DNA of 64,000 nucleotides from Holacanthus passer (Eukaryota; Chordata; Actinopteri; Pomacanthidae), in assembly GCA_025331565.1 (NCBI GenBank), contig JAFREQ010000181.1, forward strand, positions 62,001-126,000, written 5' to 3'. The position numbers were made by a program, and so were the translations under genes. Shown piece after piece: positions 50,959-58,200 of the stretch (position 1 is the stretch's first letter; every line of letters starts with the position of its first letter). The notes under the pieces were generated by a model that ran no database searches, was not told where the DNA came from, and worked only from the letters and a program-made list of their open reading frames with translations.

Positions 50959-53441
50959 CAGAAACACTGACGTTTTACCTATACTTTCAGACTCTGATAC
51001 ACTCTGAATTACAGCAGCCATCTGTAATAAACACTTTGCATTGTGTTCCAGGTAAAGAGGTGTTTATCTCATACTCCCAGTGGAACCAGCAGCTCCAGCA
51101 GTCCTTTGAAGCATGTTACTGGGTGTCTGGAGTCCCAAATGACCCCAATGAGAAACACCCTGACCTGGTGCATAAAAAAGGCATCTATAAGGACAGCTAT
51201 GGAGCATCCAGCCCCTGGTGTGACTACCAGCTGAGACCCAACTTCACTATTGCCATGGTGGTGGTAAGTAGAGTGAAACCTGCCCCCTGTTGTAACTGAT
51301 TGTGACTCTTCTGGATAAGAGGTCTTTATGTCTGATGAGTGTGAGTGATGAGTTGTGATAGGTTGCTTGACATGTGTATGTTTAAAGGCTCCAGAGCTGT
51401 TTACAGTGGAGAAAGCCTGGAAGGCTCTGGAGGTGGCTGAGATGAAACTAATGGGACCACTGGGAATGAAGACACTTGACCCTGAGTAATATACTTTCAT
51501 ACACTCTCAATATGCATGAACAACAGATCTTTTTAAACATGTGTGGTAGAGCTACTGTATTCATCAATGCTCGTAAATGTAATCATGTCTTTCCACTTGA
51601 AAGAAATGTGCCATGACAAGTTTAGTCGTAGCAGCAGTGAAGGATTAGTAGTTTTTGTCATCCTCATTCAGTAGGTGCTGTGTATATACTGATCACACTG
51701 CAGAACCTGTTGGTTTCATATTCAGGCTCATACTGATATCGTGTTTGTGTTGTCCTTCTAGTGACATGGTCTACTGTGGTGTCTATGACAACGCTCTGGA
51801 CAACGACAACTACAACCTGGCAAAGGGTTTCAACTACCACCAAGGACCAGTGAGTGTGACACAGCCTGTGTTTAAACACTTGTCTTAAGCTAACCAACCA
51901 CTTAAAGACGATAGACAAACAGGATCAGGTAGCTGAAGTCAGCTTGTCTGACAAGCAGTCAACTTGAACTGTGGCACGTAGTGTATCATGTCATCCTCAC
52001 TGGAACTTAAATGTTGGAGAAGTTTTCACCAACATGTAACATAAGAGATAAGATATTCCTTTATTAGTCCCACAACGGGGACATTCACAGAAATAAATCG
52101 CATCACATTAAAGTTCTCTAGCATTCTGTCAGAACTCTGTTGCAAGGCCGGGGCTGTTTTAAACTTGAAAATTAGAATTATTATGTCTATGGAAAATATT
52201 CTTGTATATTTTTATGATATAAAGATGACATGATAGCTCCCCAAAAGTGAGGCCAAAACATCTAAATCACCCCCTGGTGGCTGGCTGCATTATAGGTCAT
52301 AAATCCCACCCCCTTCAAGTGTTCACATTCCTGATGAGTTTGGTTTTAATTTGTTATGCAATGTTATAAAAAGGGGGTGTGACTTCATGATTGACAGCTC
52401 ACTCACTCACTACTGTTGAGTCAGGTGGGTGTCTGGGCGAGACCTCAATACCGTGTCTCCGTTGTCCCAGCACTGCCGCTGCTGCAGACTCATTTTTGTA
52501 CAGTGGAGACGTGTCATACATCTTTTGAATTGTACAACTTGTTTTTTGTATTGCTTGTGTTAATTAACATGTTCATTTTCAATTAAATAATTTCTACATT
52601 TCATGAATCCTACTTTCCACTATTCTTTTTCCAAACCCCTGAACACATTTCAGCTACAGATTTTTTCCTTGCTTTAAGCCCTGAAATCTTGTTGGAATTC
52701 AAAAGGTGTTGACTGGATGTTTCCTTTTAATTGCAGTGCAACAGTATTCTAATATTTTTATTTTTCTCACTGCTCATAACTAACTCTCAGTATATATTTG
52801 TGTGTGAGTAGGAGTGGCTGTGGCCAGTAGGCTACTTCCTGCGTGCTAAACTCTACTTTGCCAGGAAGCTTGGAGAAGAGACCTACGGCAAGACGGTCAC
52901 CCTGGTGAAAAATGTTCTGTCACGGCATTACACCCACCTGGAGAGGTAGGACTGTCATCTGTTTGTCCACCTACTCTGCTTGGTTTCACATGGTAAAATC
53001 ATGGTAGATGACATCAGCAGTAGGATCCAACACTTTCAAGTGTCAAAGTTGCACAGTAACTATGGGGCATTTTGATAAGGTTTTTTTTTTCTTAATTCAA
53101 GAATGAAGAACAAATAACGAAAAATGAACTGATGTTCCACTGGGAATATTGTTGAAGCAGTTCATGTTGCACAAATGTCTTCACTTTGTACATTCTGTGC
53201 CATTAAGAAACTTTCGAAACACGTACAGAATGAACTAACTGATCAGTAATGGATCTGGATGATTTTTTTGCTCTCTTCATCATTGGTGTATTGTCAGCTC
53301 TGACTCATCCTATGTCTTCTCAGGTCTCCATGGAAGGGTCTGCCAGAACTGACCAATGAGAATGGCCAGTACTGCCCGTTCAGCTGTGAGACGCAGGCCT
53401 GGTCTCTGGCCACTGTACTGGAGGTCCTCTATGACCTCTAA
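27074..53441 (+). CDS. agl: Glycogen debranching enzyme (4-alpha-glucanotransferase / amylo-1,6-glucosidase)
   Basis: Thirty-four coding exon positions join in frame to 4611 nt, 1536 residues (human AGL about 1532), with conserved sequence from end to end. The cytosolic enzyme completes glycogen breakdown. The N-terminal GH13-like half moves a maltotriosyl unit off a branch; the C-terminal GH133 half hydrolyses the remaining alpha-1,6 glucose. Visible GH13 elements: DVVYNH (about 218-223), nucleophile Asp in RLDNCHS (Asp 530), acid/base Glu in AELFTGSE (Glu 559) and THDN (Asp 631). In the glucosidase half NCGTWMDKMG (Asp 1265) and the C-terminal FSCETQAW are intact. The ATG has A at -3 and an in-frame TAA 18 nt upstream (27056-27058), which fixes the start. 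The key oddity is a tandem duplication of exon 13, described separately; the count uses one copy. Confidence 0.98.
27976..28033 (+). mobile_element. LINE-like 3' tail with (ATCTT)n end
   Basis: The sequence TTGTGGGACTAATAAAGGAA followed by TATCTTATCTTATCTT is a 3' tail common in fish genomes. An inverted copy lies at 52041-52095 in another AGL intron. Family not assigned. Confidence 0.6.
28199..28312 (-). mobile_element. tRNA-derived SINE fragment
   Basis: Read on the minus strand there is an A-box-like CCCAGTAGAGC, then a B box GGTTCGATT (plus positions 43-51 of 28201-28260), then CCCTTTGCTGCATGTCATCC and a CT-rich tail. This arrangement is typical of a tRNA-derived SINE widespread in percomorph fish. 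The 3' part diverges from what I expect, so the copy is old or truncated. It lies in AGL intron 2. Confidence 0.65.
28320..29669 (+). other. agl: Rest of AGL intron 2
   Basis: No exon seen. The segment about 29050-29420 is more GC-rich than its surroundings and may be part of a dispersed repeat, but I cannot name it. Confidence 0.4.
30093..30790 (-). mobile_element. Truncated hAT-type transposon
   Basis: The left end, CAGGGGTGGGTAATTAATTTT at 30093, is a hAT terminal inverted repeat. On the minus strand a 149-codon frame (30770-30321) resembles the N-terminal part of hAT transposases related to ZBED/GTF2IRD2-type proteins (W..KY.F.K.KGK..., ...RYCETKHAAK). The BED-finger zinc ligands are partly lost. 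The matching right-hand terminal repeat was not found, so it is a dead fragment inside AGL intron 3. Confidence 0.6.
32217..39760 (+). CDS. agl: AGL exons 5-12 (residues 157-541), transferase domain to nucleophile
   Basis: Exons 32217-32420, 36008-36189, 36538-36649, 37277-37403, 37821-37923, 38307-38404, 39201-39340 and 39573-39760. Exon 5 holds GH13 motif I (ITDVVYNHT). Exon 10 holds ERLADHGPKLGPV, exon 11 HNGWVMGDDPLRNFAEPG, and exon 12 YTEITAKYFHGVRLDNCHS with the nucleophile Asp 530 (equivalent to human Asp 526). Exon 12 ends in phase 0 after HVAE, the junction that must accept either copy of exon 13. Confidence 0.96.
32421..36007 (+). other. agl: AGL intron 5 (largest)
   Basis: 3.6 kb, mostly AT-rich. 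It holds a short CT run near 34320-34350 and a probable dispersed repeat near 35390-35660. No extra exon seen. Confidence 0.5.
35391..35660 (-). repeat. Possible dispersed repeat in AGL intron 5
   Basis: A GC-richer block with sharp edges. It runs from GGAGTGCAGGACTTTTAC to CTGTACTGCAGGTTTTT, so its two ends share a direct TGCAGG-T-rich motif. It gives an 86-codon minus-strand open frame without family resemblance. It looks to me like a fish dispersed element, but the class is unknown. Confidence 0.3.
40722..40845 (+). CDS. agl: AGL exon 13A, first copy of acid/base exon
   Basis: 124 nt, starts in phase 0 after TTGTCCAG and ends in phase 1 before GTACAT. It encodes residues 542-582 (AMLDAARSVRHNLYVIAELF... 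to SSLIR). It contains Glu 559 of AELFTGSE, the GH13 acid/base by comparison with the yeast and mammalian enzymes. Compared with copy B it differs at 11 of 41 positions, including Leu-Ile (566-567) in place of Glu-Leu directly after TGSE, and His for Pro at 552. No stop, no frame break and both splice sites intact, so it does not look like a decayed copy. Confidence 0.93.
40846..41174 (+). promoter_or_regulatory. agl: Intron between AGL exons 13A and 13B, candidate splicing control region
   Basis: A 329-nt intron dense in long pyrimidine tracts typical of PTBP binding (for example TCTTTCTTCTCTTC near 40879, CTCTCTCTTTC near 40937, CTCCTCCTCCTC near 41053, CTCCTTCTCCCTCTTTCC near 41094). It carries a TGCATG at 40990-40995, the RBFOX recognition element. 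These are motifs seen in the sequence; their use in choosing 13A or 13B is an inference from how other mutually exclusive exons are controlled. Confidence 0.5.
41175..41298 (+). CDS. agl: AGL exon 13B, second copy of acid/base exon
   Basis: 124 nt with the same phases as 13A, starting after GTTAACCAG and ending before GTACAG. It encodes FMLDVARRVCPNLYVVAELF... to TSLIR and also carries the acid/base Glu. It keeps the family-like Pro 552, Val 557, acidic 566 and Leu 567 that copy A has lost, while copy A keeps Ala 546, Arg 574 and Ser 578. Its last eleven bases, CTTATACGAGG including the donor G, are shared exactly with 13A. Most divergence is at silent positions, suggesting an old duplication kept under selection on protein sequence. 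Confidence 0.93.
41709..44579 (+). CDS. agl: AGL exons 14-21 (residues 583-941)
   Basis: Exons 41709-41872, 42248-42349, 42575-42730, 42935-43085, 43297-43421, 43522-43634, 43815-43949 and 44449-44579. Exon 14 begins with AG, which completes the split Glu codon begun by either exon 13 copy. It carries GGEPVGAFVQPSLRPLMP and DVTHDNECP, with the third transferase Asp (631, human 627). Exons 16-17 hold FIQVYVDQVDADIVAVTRH, and exons 18-21 lead into the linker between the catalytic halves. Confidence 0.96.
44607..45200 (-). mobile_element. Internally deleted Tc1/mariner-like relic
   Basis: It starts with CAGTGGGGTCCAAGAGTCTG, a Tc1-type terminal repeat, after a TATA-rich target. On the minus strand it encodes pieces of a Tc1 transposase: a helix-turn-helix (LSKEGLSQLHIRGKL...GTVHGTLK) near 45080-45170 and a C-terminal block (VVESMLVGLHAVIKAQ) near 44760-44825. 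The catalytic centre between them is missing or unreadable. It sits in AGL intron 21. Confidence 0.65.
45362..48853 (+). CDS. agl: AGL exons 22-28 (residues 942-1237), start of glucosidase half
   Basis: Exons 45362-45498, 46210-46343, 46488-46663, 46866-46968, 47076-47199, 48396-48497 and 48742-48853. Motifs include IPRYLIPCYFDAIL, FRCWGRDTFIALRG (here FRCWGRDTF with L), LRHGLIPNLLGEG and RDAVWWWLQCIQ, all typical of the alpha-6 barrel. Exon 27 ends DDCEPCKPEEV, where mammals have a longer Pro/Ala loop without the paired cysteines. Exon 28 is preceded by a GT repeat in place of a normal pyrimidine tract. Confidence 0.96.
47200..48395 (+). other. agl: AGL intron 26
   Basis: 1.2 kb of AT-rich sequence; no exon or recognised element. 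Confidence 0.5.
48513..48547. repeat. (AC)n microsatellite in AGL intron 27
   Basis: AC run starting about 15 nt after the exon 27 donor. The same 244-nt intron ends in a GT-rich stretch (48705-48740) that abuts the exon 28 acceptor. Confidence 0.9.
48854..50240 (+). other. agl: AGL intron 28
   Basis: 1.4 kb. About 49766-49900 contains four GACTTA units followed by CTGTATTGTCG...GAAATTTTGTTGCAA, resembling the 3' end of a fish LINE in minus orientation. Nothing else recognised. Confidence 0.5.
49766..49860 (-). mobile_element. LINE-like 3' end with GACTTA repeats
   Basis: Tandem GACTTA units next to a sequence reading ATGAAATTTTGTTGCAATGG are a pattern I associate with 3' ends of fish non-LTR elements. 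Truncated; family not assigned. Confidence 0.4.
50241..53441 (+). CDS. agl: AGL exons 29-35 (residues 1238-1536), glucosidase active site
   Basis: Exons 50241-50376, 50794-50906, 51052-51263, 51388-51485, 51762-51849, 52812-52945 and 53324-53441 (stop TAA 53439-53441). Exon 29 has FNCGTWMDKMGES with Asp 1265, likely the glucosidase acid. Exon 31 has KGIYKDSYGASSPWCDYQLR, exon 33 YDNALDNDNYNLAKGFNYH, and exon 35 LTNENGQYCPFSCETQAW. I cannot say from sequence alone which glutamate of exon 35 is the base. The ending LEVLYDL matches the usual AGL C-terminus. Confidence 0.96.
50409..50478. repeat. (AC)n microsatellite in AGL intron 29
   Basis: Long AC run shortly after the exon 29 donor. A second run lies at 50577-50608 in the same intron. 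Confidence 0.9.
50911..50955. repeat. (AC)n microsatellite abutting exon 30 donor
   Basis: The AC run begins within 6 nt of the exon 30 donor GTATTA, so it occupies the intronic position next to the U1 site in a 145-nt intron. Confidence 0.9.
52041..52095 (-). mobile_element. LINE-like 3' tail, inverted copy
   Basis: AGATAAGATATTCCTTTATTAGTCCCACAACGGGG is the reverse complement of the tail at 27976-28033, with minor differences. It lies in AGL intron 33. Confidence 0.55.
52140..52560 (+). repeat. Dispersed repeat in AGL intron 33
   Basis: It contains GATAGCTCCCCAAAAGTGAGG, CACCCCCTGGTGGCTGGCTGCA and TATAGGTCATAAATCCCACCCCCT, strings I recognise as a repeat family common in percomorph genomes. 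The class is not known to me, and ends are approximate. Confidence 0.5.
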
Positions 53442-55015
53442 ATGGCTGTCACCCTACCCCCCCAATGATCCCCCGACCTGCCAATCCAGTCCATACGTAC
53501 AGACCCAGACATAAATGCAGCAAAGTTCTAGGTTGAGCCATTAATTTAAACTAGTAGCAACTCCTGAGCTGATATAGTGTCAGTGTTCTTCAGTGCTCAT
53601 TCTCAAACACGTCACAAGTATTACATTAATCTATAATACTACATTTACACATACATCTATATACTACATTTTGTTGTCATTTTCTAGACCTCAACAATCA
53701 AACCTTTTAGGTAGAGAGCTCCTCTTAAAAGCCACCAATGTACATCTTTCTTTTCTGTATTCTGCCACCAATGAACCAATGAAAACTCCCTCCATTTGAC
53801 TTTCTATTTACATTTTTTGTAAAAGTGAAAAAATATAAAATTACATTTAATTATATGCTGAGAGTCCATGACGTGGAATTTAATAGATTCTTTTCAAACA
53901 TTTCAGCATTTGAAAAAACAAAGCTAAATGGTTTTTTTGAACTAAGTGAAACTGATCCCAGCCCTTTGGTGTTGATCTGTATGTAATATCATATCACTCA
54001 ATATACACTGAAGCACTATGACCCTGCAGCCAGCAGTCCAACTAAAAAGGGCAGAACACACTTTCTACTACCCGAGTGGGTGCTTTTATTTTTCTATACT
54101 GAACTCAAATAACCTGCCACTGTGTGCATTTACACCTTGAATCCTACCTCCCAACCTGTCCTCGTGTAACGTGTCTAAACAAGTGACCTAAACAACTTAT
54201 GTCACCATAAAGTGACTGAGTAGACGCTGTAGCACCAGTCATCATCTCGTCACAGTAGTTGAAATCTATACTTTAAAGGCTCTGTTCCATGAACCATACA
54301 GTACTCCAGCCTCTACCTGATGCCTTTATACAAATACATGGTCTTCCAGCTGTTTCCCAGTTCACCTCATTTTTCCCCACAAGCCTTATGATGTAGTTAA
54401 ATATTTCTATCATTCAAGTGTGTATCAGTGTTAAAACAAAAAAAAAAAAACCAACAGTTTTGTGCACGTTGTGTTGGTGTTTTCCAGAGGTTTCTAAAGC
54501 AGTTTCCTCTTGTGTGTAACCATGCTGTAGACCTCTGCTGATGTCCTTCCACTGTCTTTTAACTGTAGATGTTACACATGGAAACGTTTTAAGTAGCATG
54601 ACACATCAGCATTCCTCTGGAAAAGAAGGGATCTGGTGAGCAGAAATACAATATACCACTGTGTGCATCTCAACATTGGATATGTTACTGTCGCTGGTGT
54701 CAATTGTTTTGGGTTTAGTGTCAATTGACTTGATCACAACATATCATCTAGTGTCTTTGGATCCTTGTTTACTAAGCGGAAAACCTCCCTCAGTGTGGTA
54801 GCTGCCAGTGTTGGAAGAGCAGCACCTGGTGGCAGAACACAACAACATCTTCTGTCCATTTGACACTTTGTCAAGACTGAAAAACATACTAACATCCCTG
54901 TGAAGATGAGGTACTGTTACCTCATTGAAAACTCAAATTAGTGCTCAATAACCAGGGGATTAAAGTACTTGCAAAAATGAAAGTACAATAAAGTAGTTGC
55001 CTGTTATTATAGCAC
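53442..55015 (+). other. agl: AGL 3' UTR (inferred)
   Basis: Sequence after the AGL stop with no other gene. The extent is set by the first canonical poly(A) signal at 54987-54992; a later one is at 55325-55330. A 3' UTR of 1.5-1.9 kb is reasonable for vertebrate AGL. Confidence 0.45.
54987..54992 (+). terminator. agl: AGL candidate poly(A) signal
   Basis: AATAAA followed by a GT/T-rich stretch (GTAGTTGCCTGTTATTATAG). An alternative AATAAA lies at 55325-55330. Confidence 0.4.
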
Positions 55016-55330
55016 TTTTGTTATTGCACAGTCCAGGTTACTGCTGGCCAGCAGTGCCAAAGGAGAACCAACATTTGCCTGTGCAATGGCTGATTTAATA
55101 TGGAAACATAAGAAGTATTTTAACAAAGTGATGTCACGTCTCTACAATCACACAGTCCAGTCATGCAGAGTAGTACAAAGCTCTGTCAACTGAAGCTGTG
55201 TTCTTTGTTTCATTAAACTTGATTAAAGGATTCACTGGATAACCCCCCAACACACACACACACTTTCATCTGTAATGTTGTTCTTTACTCTCTTTGTGTA
55301 GTGTTACAGTTGCCATAGACAGAGAATAAA

Positions 55331-57417
55331 CTGTTACATGACTTGGGCTGTTCCCTTCTCTCGTCTTTCTGCGTATGTGTGCACAAAGTCAACACAGAAT
55401 GACTGACATTCACATTTGGATCTGTTGGATCCACTTCAGACGATTATTATTAGTGAAAAGACCAGAAACAGCTTTAGGGAAAAATCTGAGAATCCAGGGG
55501 AAAATCACAGCCTGGAGAAGAAGACAAAGCCTGACATCCGTCTGTCAGGATGTGTCACTTTTGTTTCTAAACTGTTCCGAGCCCAAGCTCATCTACACAA
55601 CCTACAACTGATGCATTCAAATACTTCATGCTGACAACAAATGAAAGTGGAACTATCAGACAGATTTCATTTTTAAGAAAAGTCACCACTGGCTATTTGA
55701 AAGCTGAAGTTTTTTGGCCTTGTTTCATTGTGAGGTCCATCATAAAACAAATTAACCTTTACTTAACAAATGCATGACTTATGATTGAAAGGTTCATATT
55801 TCTATGACAGTAGGTGCTGTTCTGGTTCCAGCTAATTCATTGGTATATCTATTAATTTGTGAACTGTGAATTTACATTCATCAACTGATGATCCATTAAA
55901 TGTGAACTAATCACATAAAATAATAGTGACTTGATCATTTGTTAATACCAAGCAACAGGAATTCATGATACATCCTGCATTAATGAATGCATTTCATCAT
56001 GAGTCATGTGTATTGGGGTCCAAAAGTCTGAGACCACATTAAAAATCTCTAATACTTTCATTTAAACCTGGAAGTAACCTCCTGTTTTAGTTAAGCATAC
56101 TTGAATTTGTGTTTTGTCCCCTTGTTGCTCAGTCTTAGTGTGACAGCGGCATGTGATAGGCTGAGCTCTCTCAAAACTGGAAAACTTGACACCCAGCAGC
56201 CTTGTTCAGTTAGGGTCATTTGGTTCAAACATAAGAAAACATAAGAGTTATACTAACAGTAGTTTCTGTTCTGTTTATGTGTGTTGCTATTCTTCTGCCT
56301 GTGTGCAATGATATCATGTATTCTGTTCCTCTACTGAAAATACATTTCCCTATGGGATAAGGAAGTTAACCAGTCAGTCAGAAGCTGCCTCAGTGGCTGA
56401 TGGCACATGCAGTGTTGTTGTCGCAGTATCAGTACAGGCCAGCAGATGGGCAAAAAACAAAAACCTCTGGAGCCACAAAGATCCATTTAAAAAGTGTGGG
56501 TTCTGTGTGAAAATATAAAAATCTGTACAATTTCTTCAAAAGGCATATGAACATCAATCACTTGTTTGTGATTTTTAAATATAATGTTTTATTAGAAAGA
56601 TTTTCACATTTCACTTCAATGTTGACTTCAGCTCCAGGATTTCTTTCATCTGTTTTTTTAAAAAGCTGTAACATCATACTGAGGTTTTCTATCTCAATTC
56701 AAAAATAAATTGGGACAGCAGCCCCAGAACCAGCACCTCATCATTTATAGCACTATTTATTATTGTCAGCGCAGCATTGAGCAACTACAGCTCCAGTGAG
56801 TCAAAACCACATACTGCTTTAATAACTACTATTTCACAGCCACATGATTCAATAATTGAGCCGCATGATTGATTTCATGCAAACACAGCTGATAATCACT
56901 GCAAACACAACTAGATTTGTTCTAAATGAAGTATTTGCATTTTATTATACATGATTAGTTTGCTGAATTTAAATTTGCTTGTTGTTTGTTTATATTAATA
57001 AAGAATAGGCAAATATAATATTCTCAGCAAGCTTCCATATTTTTCAATTCACTGTAAAAATAAACTATTTCTCTAGGCTCCAGATTTAGAGGACATTTTC
57101 ATGCACTACTGTACATGCTCCCCTGTGGGCTGAGAAAATTCTACACTCAAGTTTTTCAAACTTCTGCAGCAAACTGTGGTCAAGATAAAAACAAGCTCAT
57201 TTTTCATTTTCAAAGCAAAAAAGTTGACTAGTGTTCAATTCCAATCTCAGCTCAGTCCAGGTGCGTGGGAGCTGTCATGTTGTCTAATATTCAGCCTGGA
57301 TCATCACATGGATGTTTGGCTGACAAAGACCTGGCAGGTTGAAACGATACACTAATGAAAACTTGGGAGCTTGAAAATTTCTCCTTTTCTACTTTTTACT
57401 ACAGCAAACCAATCACT
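55331..57417. other. Intergenic DNA right of AGL
   Basis: No exon recognised. It contains a second Tc1-like terminal sequence at about 56011-56085 (GGGGTCCAAAAGTCTGAGACC), in the same orientation as and closely similar to the one at 44607, without a readable transposase. Confidence 0.5.
56011..56085 (+). mobile_element. Tc1/mariner-like terminal fragment
   Basis: It matches the first 70 bp or so of the element at 44607 (GGGGTCCAA, AGTCTGA, ACCACATT, TTAAACCTGGAA). Probably a solo end or deleted copy. Confidence 0.5.
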
Positions 57418-57423
57418 TTTATT
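57418..57423 (-). terminator. Candidate poly(A) signal of the Reeler gene
   Basis: AATAAA on the minus strand, about 210 nt beyond the stop codon at 57631-57633. Confidence 0.4.
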
Positions 57424-57564
57424 TGTATTGTCCAATTATAAATAGACATAGCTTCAGATTGAGAACCTTTTTAATCACCATGAGCAGTTTCATGAAGACA
57501 CATGACATAAATCATTACATTTTGGAGTGAAGACTGTTTAAGGTTATGAATGTAAGTCAATGTA

Positions 57565-57566
<2 letters not shown>

Positions 57567-57602
<36 letters not shown>
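57567..57602. repeat. (TG)n microsatellite in Reeler-gene 3' UTR
   Basis: About 17 TG units directly followed by a short sequence copy of the start of AGL exon 28 (see findings). Confidence 0.9.
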
Positions 57603-57604
<2 letters not shown>

Positions 57605-57630
57605 GAGCAGCCTCTGTATGGGGGGTGCAG

Positions 57631-58167
57631 TCAGCAGTAGGCAGACAGACTGAGCAGATTGATGAAGAGCAGCACTGAGGAGGAAAAGACCTGAAGAGAG
57701 AGAGAAACATGTCAGCGTGACAGTGCAGCTCCATCAGCAGAGCTCTGACATGGAGCAGAGACAGCACAGTCCGTCAGTCAGTCAGTACTCACTCCAGCTG
57801 CAGAGTTTCCACTGCTGTCCATTCTCAGAGTGCTGCTGTTGAGCTGAACCCAGAACGTTGTGTAGTCCTGGACCAGACTGGCACTGCCATGTCACGAAGA
57901 CAACAAGGTCATGAGATGATGAAGAAGGTCAACATGTATTATAAAATCAGGTGTGGTCCAGTTATTTGGATCTGTTTCTGCTGTGATGGATGTGATGCTG
58001 TTTGATGGACTGTGGTTCCACTAGACTGCACATGTTTATGAGGAGGACCATGATGACTTAGGAAATGTTTCACAGGCTTGATGTCAGAAGTTTGGACTTT
58101 GGTTTAAGGTTGAAGGTAGAACCAGATTTGGGTAAGGGTGAGGAAATAGTGTAATCGGCAAATATCC

Positions 58168-58200
<33 letters not shown>

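Noticed and set aside
57787..57883. Read-through of the last donor of the Reeler gene giving a short tail (GVSTD then stop)
   Set aside because: The donor GTGAGT is strong, a good acceptor follows 96 nt on, and the spliced form gives a sensible hydrophobic C-terminus.
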